Origin: Lentzea albida
GTDB taxonomy: Bacteria; Actinomycetota; Actinomycetes; Mycobacteriales; Pseudonocardiaceae
Assembly: GCF_900111005.1 (NCBI RefSeq)
Contig: NZ_FOFV01000004.1
Span: 124,001 to 188,000 of the forward strand
DNA length: 64,000 nucleotides
Direction of reading: 5' to 3'
The notes below the pieces were generated by a model, which saw only the letters and a program-made list of their open reading frames with translations, was not told the origin of the DNA and ran no database searches. How positions within the stretch are numbered: the stretch's first letter is position 1; every line of letters starts with the position of its first letter. This document shows, in pieces, positions 45,027-52,625 of this stretch. Both the position numbers and the translations under genes were made by a program.

Positions 45027-45400
45027 GCCGTCGCCTCCAAGTCCCGCTCGACCACCGCGTAGTGGTCGATCTTGTAGTCGAGCACCTCGAGGGACGTCTG
45101 CAGCTCCGCGATGCGGGCGCGGACGTCGTTGCGGTGTTCGACGAGGATCTGCTTGCGGCGGCCTGCCGTCAGGTCGCCGCGGTGCCTGAGCTGCGCGAAC
45201 TCGCGCATCATGCGGATCGGCATGCCGGTCGTGCGCAGGCGCGTCACGAAGGCCAGCCAGCCGAGGTCCTCCTCCGAGTAGCTGCGACGCCCGCCCGAGT
45301 CCCGTGCGGGCGGGTCGACGAGCCCGATTCGTTCGTAGTAGCGCAAGGTGTCGATGGACAACCCACTGCGCTGCGCGGCTTGGGCTATCGAGTAACTCAC
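45023..45400 (-). CDS. MerR-family transcriptional regulator
   Basis: A 125-residue regulator. The winged helix is [25 protein letters not shown], followed by [20 protein letters not shown] and a dimerising coiled coil ([29 protein letters not shown]). There is no cysteine, so thiol-metal sensing is excluded; it falls in the group that controls aldo/keto reductases and similar detoxifying enzymes. The GTG start lies 6 nt after a -10 box, and the promoter has the long spacer typical of MerR control. Confidence 0.9.
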   Translation of the reverse strand: MSYSIAQAAQRSGLSIDTLRYYERIGLVDPPARDSGGRRSYSEEDLGWLAFVTRLRTTGMPIRMMREFAQLRHRGDLTAGRRKQILVEHRNDVRARIAELQTSLEVLDYKIDHYAVVERDLEATA

Positions 45401-45406
45401 GACTCG

Positions 45407-45437
45407 ACGCTAAGACCTGGAGTGCGCTCTAGGTCAA
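45407..45437 (-). promoter_or_regulatory. MerR-type promoter with 19-bp spacer and dyad
   Basis: On the minus strand: TTGACC (45432-45437), a 19-bp spacer, TAGCGT (45407-45412), 6 nt and the merR GTG. The spacer holds an imperfect 22-bp dyad (45414-45435, GACCT at one end and AGGTC at the other, 18 of 22 positions symmetric). Over-long spacers with central dyads are diagnostic of MerR activation. The -35 overlaps the stop codon of the Doc-like gene. Confidence 0.78.
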
Positions 45438-45820
45438 GCGGAATCCTTCGAGATGCCCCACGCTTCGAGGTGGCCCGCCATCTCCGGGACGTCGATCTTG
45501 TCGCGGCCCAGGGCGCGCACGAGGTCGAGCGCGTCGTCCTCGTCGGCGTCGATCCAGTAGCCGTTGATGTCGCACATGGTGACGGCGGCGACCCAGGCCA
45601 GCCGCCAGTTGCCCTCGACCAGAGGGCGGGTTCGGACGATCGAGTCGAGCAGGGCGGAAGACTTCAGCCACAGCGTGTCGTACGCCTCCACGCCGAGCAC
45701 GGTGGCGCGGGGGCGGTAGGCCGCCGTGTCCAGCAGGCCGATGTCCCTGACGAGGAGATCGCCGCCGGTCACGGCCGTGGCCAGCACTAACAGGTCCCCG
45801 GCGTCGAGGTAGGAGATCAC
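45434..45820 (-). CDS. Doc/Fic-like toxin with altered active-site motif
   Basis: A 128-residue helical protein of the Doc family (type II toxin). The Fic core appears as RTRPLVEGNWRLAWVAAVTM; the canonical Doc motif is H-x-F-x-(D/A)-x-N-K-R. Here the His is replaced by Arg (TRPLVEGN) and Lys by Trp (NWR), while Asn and Arg remain. LVEGNWRLAW and the following YWIDADEDDALDLV match Doc proteins of actinobacteria. Doc proteins phosphorylate EF-Tu and need the His, so activity is doubtful. It is 32 bp downstream of an RHH antitoxin. Confidence 0.72.
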   Translation of the reverse strand: MISYLDAGDLLVLATAVTGGDLLVRDIGLLDTAAYRPRATVLGVEAYDTLWLKSSALLDSIVRTRPLVEGNWRLAWVAAVTMCDINGYWIDADEDDALDLVRALGRDKIDVPEMAGHLEAWGISKDSA

Positions 45821-45852
45821 GGCACCCAGTTGATCACAGAGGTCTGACAGAT

Positions 45853-46059
45853 TCAGGAAGAACCGAGCCTATCCAAAAGACCTCGGTACTTGGGCAGGAC
45901 TCGCCCGAGCACCTCGCCGAGCTTCTCCTCCTGCTGCATGCGCCGGTAGCGATCCGCGATCGCCAGCCGCACGACCTCCTGTTTGGAGCGCCCCTCGGAC
46001 TGCGCCAGTTCAGCGAGCCGCAGGTTCTCCTCCTCGGTCAACCGCAAGGTCATCGCCAT
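45853..46059 (-). CDS. Ribbon-helix-helix antitoxin
   Basis: A 68-residue protein. TLRLTEEENLRLAELAQSEG and RSKQEVVRLAIADRY form a ribbon-helix-helix DNA-binding domain; the C-terminal tail (EEKLGEVLGRVLPKYRGLLDRL) would bind the toxin. It should repress its own promoter through the palindrome 46068-46084. The start may be ATG 46059 or ATG 46053; a TACCGT box 6 nt before ATG 46059 favours the first. Pairs with the Doc-like gene downstream. Confidence 0.75.
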   Translation of the reverse strand: MAMTLRLTEEENLRLAELAQSEGRSKQEVVRLAIADRYRRMQQEEKLGEVLGRVLPKYRGLLDRLGSS

Positions 46060-46065
46060 GGAGAG

Positions 46066-46108
46066 ACGGTATCAACGTGATACCACTGAGGCCAGAGGCC
46101 GATAGGAT
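46066..46108. promoter_or_regulatory. Shared promoter/operator of antitoxin and TetR genes
   Basis: GGTATCA and TGATACC (46068-46074 and 46078-46084) are exact halves of a palindrome with a 3-bp spacer. The minus-strand -10 TACCGT (46066-46071) for the antitoxin overlaps its left half; the plus-strand -10 TAGGAT (46103-46108), 6 nt before tetR ATG 46115, places its -35 on the right half. One bound repressor could block both genes. Confidence 0.65.
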
Positions 46109-46114
46109 TGCCCG

Positions 46115-46714
46115 ATGCCCAGGCCCAAGACCCACGACGACGCGCTGCGGCGGCGTCTGCTCGAGCGGGCGGGCGAACTGCTCAGCACCGAGGGCCCCGC
46201 CGCGGTGAGCCTGCGCAAGATCGCCACCGACGTCAACACCTCGACCACGGCGGTCTATTCCCTCTTCGGCGGAAAACCCGCGTTGCTCGAAGCGCTGTAC
46301 GACGAGGCGTTCACGCAGTTCGGCACGAGCCTCGCCGCGGTGCCCGTCACCGACGACCCCGCGGAGGACCTGCTGCAGATCGGGCTCGCGTACCGGCGCA
46401 GCGCGCTGGAGGACCCGCAGTTCTACTCGGTGCTCTACTCGAAGGTCGTCGAGCCGACGAAGGAGATGAGCCGCGCGGCGGGCAGGACGTTCGCGCCCGT
46501 GATCAACGCCGTGCGGCGCGCGGTCGAGCAGGGCGTGTACCTCGCGGAGGACCCGGAGCACATCGCGATGTCGATGTGGGGCATCGCGCACGGCCTGGTG
46601 AGCCTGGAGCTCAACGGGAACCTGCCGCCCGGCATCGACGCGGCCGCCACCTACGAGCTCGCGTTGCGCGCGCACGGCAGGGGCTGGCGGGCGGAGACCG
46701 GGAAAACGCTGTGA
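46115..46714 (+). CDS. TetR/AcrR-family transcriptional regulator (WHG domain type)
   Basis: A 199-residue regulator. The N-terminal HTH is LLERAGELLSTEGPAAVSLRKIATDVNTSTTAVYSLFGGKPALLEALYDEAF (split over helices 1-4). The C-terminal ligand domain (YRRSALEDPQFYSVLYS, then EPEHIAMSMWGIAHGLVSLEL with W-G-x-A-H-G-L) is that of the TetR_C WHG group. It has a leaderless start and is divergent from the toxin-antitoxin pair. The natural target could be the shared palindrome or a distant gene. Confidence 0.88.
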   Translation: MPRPKTHDDALRRRLLERAGELLSTEGPAAVSLRKIATDVNTSTTAVYSLFGGKPALLEALYDEAFTQFGTSLAAVPVTDDPAEDLLQIGLAYRRSALEDPQFYSVLYSKVVEPTKEMSRAAGRTFAPVINAVRRAVEQGVYLAEDPEHIAMSMWGIAHGLVSLELNGNLPPGIDAAATYELALRAHGRGWRAETGKTL

Positions 46715-46738
46715 CATCAACGCTGTGACACCACGGAA

Positions 46739-46772
46739 TCCGGGGAGGCGGCCGCCGCGAAACCTCCCCGGA
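46739..46772. terminator. Hairpin terminator after tetR
   Basis: TCCGGGGAGG (46739-46748) pairs with CCTCCCCGGA (46763-46772). It follows a 14-bp duplicated segment containing AACGCTGTGACA at 46705 and 46719. Confidence 0.65.
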
Positions 46773-46780
46773 CCCGCTGA

Positions 46781-46799
46781 ACTGTCCGGTTAGGACAGT
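46781..46799. terminator. Hairpin terminator after chitinase
   Basis: ACTGTCC and GGACAGT pair exactly around GGTTA, 20 bp beyond the minus-strand chitinase stop. Confidence 0.55.
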
Positions 46800-46818
46800 C
46801 CGTCTCAGTGGTGCGGCA

Positions 46819-48117
46819 CTACTTCAGCGCACCGTCGAGCGCCTTGATCAGCTCGCCCTGCGGCGTGTCGCCGTCGAGCGACCAGACCATCGCGCCACCG
46901 AGCCTGCGCGAGTTGATGTAGCGCGCCTTGCGCTTCATCTCCGTCGCGTCGTCGTAGGTCCACCACGTCTTGCCGTCGTAGATCCACGCGAAGCCCGCGC
47001 GCTCGTCGCGGTAGATCTTGTAGGAGTTGCCCGGCTCGGAGAGCTTCGCCTTGATGCGGTGGAAGTCCTCGTAACCGGCCTCGTACTTGGCGGGCGCCGG
47101 CACACCGGTGCCGAACAGGCCGTTGCGCTTGCCGGGGGCCACACCGTCCCAGCCGCGGCCGTAGAACGGCACGCCGAGCACGGCCTTCGAGCGCGGGGCG
47201 CCACGCGACAGCCACGCGTCGACCGTCACCTCGGAGCTGAACTCGAACTGCGCCGGGTCGCCCTTCGGCACCCGCAGCGCGGACTGCTGGTTCGCCTCCG
47301 GGTCCCACGCGCCGTGGTAGTCGTAGCCCTGGAGCGTGCCGAAGGTGAGGTAGGAGAACACCTTCCTGACCTCGAAGCCGCGGTCGATCTGGGCCGGGTC
47401 GGCCGGCAGGAACGCCGTCAGGTCGCGGTTCCAGCCCATCTGCTTGCGGTACTCGGCGAGCAGCAGGGTGAAGTTCTGCTTGTCCTCGGGACGGATGACG
47501 TTCGGAGGAGTCGGGTTGCCCGGGCTCGACGGCCACTCCCAGTCGAGGTCGATGCCGTCGAACACGCCCTTCGCCGCACCCGCGGGCAGGCCGGGCAGGT
47601 CGCCCTTGATCCACATGTCGGTGCAGGACTTGACGTGCGCGGCACGCGACTCGGCGGTCAGCGCGGCGTTGGAGAAGTAGCGCGAGCCCGTCCAGCCACC
47701 CAGCGAGATGTTGACCTTCAGCTTGGGGTACTTCGCCTTGAGCTGCTTGAGCTGGTTCAGGTTGCCCAGCAGCACCTGGCCCGCCTCGTCGGCCTTGCCG
47801 CTCACGGACTGCTCCGCGGTGTGGGGCATCTGCCAGTCGGCCCACGGGTCGGCGCTCACGCACTTGCCCGCCTCGTCGAGGAAGCCGAAGGCGTAGTTCA
47901 GGTGCGTGAGCCGCGCGGCGGCCCCGCTGTCCACGAGGTTCTTGACCCGGAAGTTCCGGTCGTACACGCCCCACTGGATGAAGTACCCGACCGTGCGGGT
48001 CTTCGAATAGCCGTGGTGCCCATTGGTCTCGACATCGGCGTTCGCGGGCGCGGAGGCCAGCGACGCTGACAGGGCGCCGACCGCGAGTGCGGCGACACCC
48101 CATCTCCGTCTGGACAT
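46819..48117 (-). CDS. Secreted family 18 chitinase
   Basis: A 432-residue exported glycosidase. A Sec signal (MSRRRWGVAALAVGALSASL, cleavage near ANA) precedes a single GH18 barrel: VGYFIQWGVYDRNF, LKVNISLGGWTGSRYF, the catalytic FDGIDLDWEWP with its Glu acid, VLGVPFYGRGWDGV (with the inserted chitin-binding subdomain before it) and GAMVWSLDGDTPQGE. No separate chitin-binding module is present. It cleaves chitin to chitobiose. ATG 48117 is used because GAGGAG lies 5 nt upstream. Two DasR-type operators lie in its promoter region. Confidence 0.94.
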   Translation of the reverse strand: MSRRRWGVAALAVGALSASLASAPANADVETNGHHGYSKTRTVGYFIQWGVYDRNFRVKNLVDSGAAARLTHLNYAFGFLDEAGKCVSADPWADWQMPHTAEQSVSGKADEAGQVLLGNLNQLKQLKAKYPKLKVNISLGGWTGSRYFSNAALTAESRAAHVKSCTDMWIKGDLPGLPAGAAKGVFDGIDLDWEWPSSPGNPTPPNVIRPEDKQNFTLLLAEYRKQMGWNRDLTAFLPADPAQIDRGFEVRKVFSYLTFGTLQGYDYHGAWDPEANQQSALRVPKGDPAQFEFSSEVTVDAWLSRGAPRSKAVLGVPFYGRGWDGVAPGKRNGLFGTGVPAPAKYEAGYEDFHRIKAKLSEPGNSYKIYRDERAGFAWIYDGKTWWTYDDATEMKRKARYINSRRLGGAMVWSLDGDTPQGELIKALDGALK

Positions 48118-48149
48118 GTGACTCCTCAATCGGATCGCGGCAGCGGCGG

Positions 48150-48188
48150 TGTGGTCCAGAGCACGATAGGCCTGAGGTCTAGACCACT
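48150..48188. promoter_or_regulatory. Two DasR-responsive-element-like sites upstream of chitinase
   Basis: TGAGGTCTAGACCACT (48173-48188) matches the Streptomyces dre consensus AGTGGTCTAGACCACT at 14 of 16 positions; TGTGGTCCAGAGCACG (48150-48165) matches at 12 of 16. Centre-to-centre distance is 23 bp. DasR is the GntR-type repressor of chitin/N-acetylglucosamine genes, released by glucosamine 6-phosphate. No dasR is in the window. Confidence 0.78.
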
Positions 48189-48212
48189 GCTACGTCCGAT
48201 CGGAGGTATGTC

Positions 48213-48836
48213 CTAAACCGCCCCGTACAGACGGTCACCGGCGTCGCCCAGACCGGGCACGATGAAGCCGGAGTCGTTGAGCCTCTCGTCCACCGACGCC
48301 GTGACGAGACGACACGGGAGCTTCGAGTCCTCCAGCGCGTTGATCCCCTCGGGCGCCGCGAGCACGCACACGGCCGTCACGTCGGTCGCGCCGCGCTGGG
48401 TCAGCAGGCGAATCGTGTACGCCATCGAGCCGCCGGTCGCGAGCATCGGGTCGAGCACGAACACGGGGCGCCCGGCGAGGTCCTCCGGCAGCGACTCCAT
48501 GTACGGCGTCGGCTGCAGCGTCTCCTCGTCGCGCGCCAGCCCGACGAACCCCATCTGGGCGTCCGGGATCAGCTTGTGCGCCTGGTCCGCCATGCCCAGG
48601 CCGGCGCGGAGCACCGGCACCAGCAGCGGCGGGTTTGCCAGCTTGTAGCCGGTGGTACGAGCAACCGGGGTGTGCGTGCGGTCTTCCTTCAGCGGTGCCT
48701 CGCGCATCGCTTCGTAGACCAGCATCACGGTCAGTTCCTGCAGCGCGGCGCGGAATGCGGCATTGTCCGTGCGCGCGTCACGCATCGTTGTGAGTCTCGC
48801 CTTGGCGAGTGGATGATCGACGACCAGGACGTCCAT
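48213..48836 (-). CDS. upp: Uracil phosphoribosyltransferase
   Basis: A 207-residue UPRTase converting uracil plus PRPP to [22 protein letters not shown] starts the protein; [20 protein letters not shown] and [18 protein letters not shown] follow; [18 protein letters not shown] is the PRPP-binding loop; [21 protein letters not shown] is the uracil-binding C-terminus. ATG 48836 is chosen because TACGGT sits 7 nt before it. The gene is divergent from the maleylpyruvate isomerase-like gene. Confidence 0.95.
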   Translation of the reverse strand: MDVLVVDHPLAKARLTTMRDARTDNAAFRAALQELTVMLVYEAMREAPLKEDRTHTPVARTTGYKLANPPLLVPVLRAGLGMADQAHKLIPDAQMGFVGLARDEETLQPTPYMESLPEDLAGRPVFVLDPMLATGGSMAYTIRLLTQRGATDVTAVCVLAAPEGINALEDSKLPCRLVTASVDERLNDSGFIVPGLGDAGDRLYGAV

Positions 48837-48843
48837 GCCCGAC

Positions 48844-48849
48844 ACCGTA
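48844..48849 (-). promoter_or_regulatory. -10 box for upp
   Basis: Minus-strand TACGGT, 7 nt, then the ATG at 48836. Confidence 0.58.
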
Positions 48850-48870
48850 ACCCGCAGCGAGGAGCCAGGG

Positions 48871-49482
48871 GTGTTCGAAGAGATCTACCGCGAGGCACGG
48901 CAGCGCGTCGTCGGCCTGACCATGGGCCTGAGCGCCGAGGAGCTCGCGCGGACCGTCCCCGCCTGTCCTGAGTGGACCGTGCACCAGGTCGTCGCGCACC
49001 TCTCGGGTGAGGCGTCCGATCTGGTCAGCGGCCGCATGGAGGGGGCGCCGTCGGACGAGTGGACGGCGCGGCACGTCGCCGAGCGCGAGAACGTCCCCGT
49101 GCAGGACCTGCTGGAGCAGTGGAACGACTTCGGCGAGCGGATCGGCGAGATGCCGCGCATCCCGTACCAGCTGGCGCTGGACGCGATCACGCACGAGGCG
49201 GACCTGCGCGCGGCACTGGGCCGCGACCGCCTGCCGGACACCGTGTGGCAGCCGACCCTGGTGTGGATGACGCCGCGCCGGTTGACCGAAGTGACGGTGA
49301 AGACGGAGCTCGGCGAGCTCGGCGACGGCCCGATCACGCTGGACGTCGACGGTTACGAGCTGTGGCGCGCGTTCTTCGGCAGGCGCTCCCGCCGGCAGAT
49401 GGAGTCGTGGAACTGGTCGGACCCGGCACCGATCGACAAGATCCCGTTCTTCCCGGCGCGCGAGACCGACCTGATGGAGTAA
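48871..49482 (+). CDS. Maleylpyruvate isomerase/mycothiol-dependent DinB-like protein
   Basis: A 203-residue four-helix-bundle protein. [19 protein letters not shown], then [22 protein letters not shown] with the metal-binding His, then [21 protein letters not shown] with the His-x-x-Asp pair, and a C-terminal MDMPI domain. The N-terminal domain binds a divalent metal and mycothiol, which actinobacteria use in place of glutathione. GTG 48871 follows AGGAG at 7-nt spacing; ATG 48835 is in frame but would overlap upp. Substrate unknown. Confidence 0.82.
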   Translation: MFEEIYREARQRVVGLTMGLSAEELARTVPACPEWTVHQVVAHLSGEASDLVSGRMEGAPSDEWTARHVAERENVPVQDLLEQWNDFGERIGEMPRIPYQLALDAITHEADLRAALGRDRLPDTVWQPTLVWMTPRRLTEVTVKTELGELGDGPITLDVDGYELWRAFFGRRSRRQMESWNWSDPAPIDKIPFFPARETDLME

Positions 49483-49503
49483 ACGGCGTTAACCGAAGAG
49501 GTG

Positions 49504-49509
49504 TAGGGT
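49504..49509 (+). promoter_or_regulatory. -10 box for Gfo/Idh/MocA gene
   Basis: TAGGGT, 7 nt, then GTG 49517. Confidence 0.58.
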
Positions 49510-49516
49510 CGGCCGC

Positions 49517-50509
49517 GTGACAGACCACGTGCGCATCGGAGTGCTCGGCGCGGCCACGATCGCGCCGATGGCCGTCATCCGGCCCGCCCGTTCCTCGACG
49601 GTGGCCGAGGTCGTGGCGGTCGCCGCGCGCTCGGCGGACAAGGCCCAGGCCTTCGCCGACAAGCACGGCATCGCGCGCGTGCACGGTTCGTACGAGGACC
49701 TCCTGGCCGACCCGGCGGTCGACGCCGTCTACAACCCGCTGCCGAACGGCCTGCACGGCAGGTGGACGCTGGCCGCGCTCGAAGCGGGCAAGCACGTGCT
49801 GTGCGAGAAGCCGTTCACCGCGAACGCCTCGGAGGCCGCGCGGGTCGCCGAGGCGGCCAACGCGTCGGGTCTCGTGGTGATGGAGGCGTTCCACTACCGC
49901 TACCACCCGCTGGCCGTGCGGGTCGCCGAGATCATCGAGTCCGGCGTCCTCGGGCCGTTGCGGCACGTCGAGGCCACCGTCGCGTTCCCGCTGCCGGTGT
50001 TCTCCAACATCCGCTACGACTACTCGCTCGCGGGCGGAGCGATGATGGACGCCGGCTGCTACGCCGTGCACATGGCACGACTGCTGGGCGGCGAGGAACC
50101 CGAGGTGCGGTCCGCGAAGGCGTTGCTGCGCGGGCCTTCCATCGACCGCGCGATGCGCGCCTCGCTGCGCTTCCCCTCCGGCCACACGGGTTCCGTGCAC
50201 ACGTCGCTGTGGTCGTCGACGGTGTTCAAGCTGTCGATGAAGGCCGTCGGCGAGAACGGCACCCTGAAGGTCTTCAACCCGCTCGGCCCGCACGCAGTGC
50301 ACCGCTTGTCGTTGCGGCTCAAGGACAAGAAGTCGTCCGAGACGTTCGGCAAACGCCCGACCTACGCCTATCAGCTCGACGCGTTCACCGACGCCGTGCT
50401 GCACGGCAAGCCGTTCCCGACGACCGCGGACGACGCGGTGCGGAACATGACGGTGATCGACGCGATCTACCGCGCGGCCGGGCTGCCGCTGCGGCAGCCC
50501 ACCACCTGA
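49517..50509 (+). CDS. Gfo/Idh/MocA-family oxidoreductase
   Basis: A 330-residue NAD(P)-dependent dehydrogenase. HVRIGVLGAATIAPMAVI is the Rossmann motif (GxxxxA form); DAVYNPLPNGLHGRWTLAAL and GKHVLCEKPFTANASEA contain the conserved EKP with the catalytic Lys; MEAFHYRYHPL and AGGAMMDAGCYAVHMARLL (D-x-G-x-Y-x-x-x-x) follow. These enzymes oxidise sugars, inositols or pseudo-sugars. Substrate not deducible; the neighbours give no pathway. Confidence 0.88.
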   Translation: MTDHVRIGVLGAATIAPMAVIRPARSSTVAEVVAVAARSADKAQAFADKHGIARVHGSYEDLLADPAVDAVYNPLPNGLHGRWTLAALEAGKHVLCEKPFTANASEAARVAEAANASGLVVMEAFHYRYHPLAVRVAEIIESGVLGPLRHVEATVAFPLPVFSNIRYDYSLAGGAMMDAGCYAVHMARLLGGEEPEVRSAKALLRGPSIDRAMRASLRFPSGHTGSVHTSLWSSTVFKLSMKAVGENGTLKVFNPLGPHAVHRLSLRLKDKKSSETFGKRPTYAYQLDAFTDAVLHGKPFPTTADDAVRNMTVIDAIYRAAGLPLRQPTT

Positions 50510-50601
50510 TCAGGGGGCCGGACAACCCGTTCCGGGAGTAAAGAATCGACAAAGCGACTCCGAAAAGTCTCATGACCATTTGAGACGCGGAGGTGCGAAC
50601 G

Positions 50602-50799
50602 GTGACGACCGAACAGAAGCCCGTCCAGCAGATGTGCGAGTCCCCGCTGGTCATCCTGGGTGTCTCGGCCTCACTCGCGGTGGCGATCGGCGTGCTGCCG
50701 CTGACGTGGACCTACAGCCCGGCCCTCGCGGCGGCACTGGCCGCGCTCCTGGTGATCGCTTTCGCGATCACCGTCAAGTACGCACCGAACCGCAAGTGA
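50602..50799 (+). CDS. Small two-helix membrane protein
   Basis: A 65-residue protein with two transmembrane helices (PLVILGVSASLAVAIGVLPL and AAALAALLVIAFAITV) joined by a short loop (TWTYSP) and a basic end (KYAPNRK). GTG 50602 has GGAGG 8 nt before it. No family recognised. It is followed after 19 bp by the DUF1707 gene, whose -10 box lies in that gap. Confidence 0.6.
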   Translation: MTTEQKPVQQMCESPLVILGVSASLAVAIGVLPLTWTYSPALAAALAALLVIAFAITVKYAPNRK

Positions 50800-50805
50800 G
50801 CGTTC

Positions 50806-50811
50806 TAGACT
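50806..50811 (+). promoter_or_regulatory. -10 box for second DUF1707 gene
   Basis: TAGACT, 7 nt, then GTG 50819. Confidence 0.6.
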
Positions 50812-50818
50812 CGTTCGG

Positions 50819-51463
50819 GTGAGCGACGAGCTGGTACCCGCCGACCAGAGCCATATGCGCGCCTCCGACGCCGACCGGGAACGGATCGCGCAGGTGCTGC
50901 ACCAGGCGACCGCCGAAGGCCGCCTCGACATCCACGAGCTGGACGAGCGACTCGTGGCCGTCTACGCCGCGAAGACCTACGGCGAACTCGTCCCCATCAC
51001 CGCGGACCTGGTGCTGAGCGGCCTGCCGCAGACCCCCGCCGTGCCGCAGTACCAGCCGGCGGTGAGCGACCGCATCGGCGGCGAACCCGGCAGCGCGGTG
51101 TCGGTGGCCTTCTGGTCCGGCGTGAACCGCAAGGGCGGCTGGGTCGTCCCGCGCATGCACAACGCCGTCGCGATCATGGGCGGCATCGAGATCGACCTGA
51201 CCCACGCGAACTTCGCCGAGGCCGAGGTGACCATCAGCTGCTTCGCGTTCTGGGGCGGCGTGGAGATCCGGGTGCCCGACGACATCAACGTCAAGGTCGA
51301 CGGGTTCGGGTTCATGGGGGCGTTCGAGGAGAAGGTGCCGGTGCGGCGCCACATCCCCGGCGCGCCGACGGTGCGGGTGACGGGGCTCGCGATCATGGGC
51401 GGCGTCGAGGTGAAGGGGCCGAAGAAGCCCAAGAAGAACGTGCTGCGCGAACTGCTCGAGTGA
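50819..51463 (+). CDS. DUF1707 and LiaF-like C-terminal domain protein
   Basis: A 214-residue protein. DUF1707 spans about 12-65 (MRASDADRERIAQVLHQATA, GRLDIHELDERLVAVYAAKT, YGELVPITADL). The C-terminal half is a repetitive beta-structure (NAVAIMGGIEIDLTHANF, FAFWGGVEIRVPDDINV, LAIMGGVEVKGPKKPK) resembling the LiaF/DUF2154 cell-wall-stress domain. No transmembrane helix is seen. It may bind the membrane or envelope stress sensors. The first gene of this type is at 15724-16110. Confidence 0.8.
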   Translation: MSDELVPADQSHMRASDADRERIAQVLHQATAEGRLDIHELDERLVAVYAAKTYGELVPITADLVLSGLPQTPAVPQYQPAVSDRIGGEPGSAVSVAFWSGVNRKGGWVVPRMHNAVAIMGGIEIDLTHANFAEAEVTISCFAFWGGVEIRVPDDINVKVDGFGFMGAFEEKVPVRRHIPGAPTVRVTGLAIMGGVEVKGPKKPKKNVLRELLE

Positions 51464-51651
51464 CTGACCCGACTGCGGCCAGTTGTCGGTTGCGGGCTCG
51501 GCTCGATTCGGCTCGGCCGAGAGGCTGAACCGCGGTCCCCAACCGGCTGGGCGAACTGCCGCGCGGCACGTCAGCCAGCCCTGGTGAACGCCCACTAAGC
51601 ACCCCTGAGCAGCGCGAACACCGTCACTTAGGACGGGCGTCCCATTCCGCC

Positions 51652-51657
51652 TAGACT
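51652..51657 (+). promoter_or_regulatory. -10 box for deoC, with weak -35
   Basis: TAGACT, 7 nt, then ATG 51665; TTAGGA at 51628-51633 with an 18-bp spacer is a possible -35. The rest of the 201-bp gap after the DUF1707 gene has no gene; it contains short GGCTCG repeats around 51500-51515. Confidence 0.58.
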
Positions 51658-51664
51658 CCCTGGC

Positions 51665-52621
51665 ATGGCTGCTCCAACGACACTGCCGTCGGCCCTGGCT
51701 GACGCCGTGCGCGACGAATCGTCGCTGCGGCGTTTCCTGCACGGGCTCCCCGGCGTCGACCAGGTCGGCGTCGAGCAACGAGCCGCGGGCCTCGGCACGC
51801 GGAGCATCAAGAAGGCCTCCAAGCTGCACGCCATCGACCTGGCGATCAGCATGGTGGACCTCACCACGCTCGAAGGCGCGGACACGCACGGCAAGGTGCG
51901 CAGTCTCGCCGCCAAGGCGAAGCGCCCGGATCCCGAACGGCCCGACGTGCCGCAGGTCGCGGCGGTCTGCGTCTACCCGGACATGGTGAAGACGGCGGCC
52001 GACGACCTGGTGGGCACGGGCATCAACGTCGCCAGCGTCGCGACGGCGTTCCCGAGCGGGCGCAGCACGATGGACATCAAGCTCGCCGACACGCGGTTCG
52101 CCGTCGAGCAGGGCGCGTCCGAGGTCGACATGGTGATCGACCGGGGTGCGTTCCTGAGCGGCCGGTACGGGCAGGTGTTCGAGGAGATCGTGAAGATCAA
52201 GGAGGCGTGCGGGGACGCGCACCTCAAGGTCATCCTCGAGACCGGTGAGCTGGTGACGTACGACAACGTGCGCCGCGCGTCGTGGCTCGCGCTGCTGGCC
52301 GGTGGTGACTTCATCAAGACGTCCACCGGCAAGGTGCAGCCCGCGGCGACGCTGCCGGTGACGCACGTGATGCTGCAGGCGGTGCGGGACTGGAAGCAGC
52401 AGACGGGTGAGCTGCGCGGGGTGAAGCCCGCGGGTGGCATCCGCACGACCAAGGACGCGATCAAGTACCTGGTGGCCGTGCACGAGGTGGCCGGTCCGGA
52501 GTGGCTCGACCCGCACCTGTTCCGGTTCGGCGCGTCGACGTTGCTCAACGACCTGCTCATGCAGCGTCGGACCCAGTTGGACGGCCACTACAGCGGCCCG
52601 GACTACGTGACGGTGGACTGA
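51665..52621 (+). CDS. deoC: Deoxyribose-phosphate aldolase
   Basis: A 318-residue class I aldolase (longer than the 220-260 of short forms), which splits 2-deoxyribose 5-phosphate to glyceraldehyde 3-phosphate and acetaldehyde. AIDLAISMVDLTTLEGADT, AVCVYPDMVKTAADDLVGTG, VASVATAFPSGRS, EVDMVIDRGAFLSGRYG, HLKVILETGELVTYDN, and the Schiff-base Lys in GGDFIKTSTGKVQPAAT, then VKPAGGIRTTKDAIKYL. Only 4 bp separate it from an aldehyde dehydrogenase that could oxidise the acetaldehyde. Confidence 0.93.
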   Translation: MAAPTTLPSALADAVRDESSLRRFLHGLPGVDQVGVEQRAAGLGTRSIKKASKLHAIDLAISMVDLTTLEGADTHGKVRSLAAKAKRPDPERPDVPQVAAVCVYPDMVKTAADDLVGTGINVASVATAFPSGRSTMDIKLADTRFAVEQGASEVDMVIDRGAFLSGRYGQVFEEIVKIKEACGDAHLKVILETGELVTYDNVRRASWLALLAGGDFIKTSTGKVQPAATLPVTHVMLQAVRDWKQQTGELRGVKPAGGIRTTKDAIKYLVAVHEVAGPEWLDPHLFRFGASTLLNDLLMQRRTQLDGHYSGPDYVTVD

Positions 52622-52625
52622 AGAC

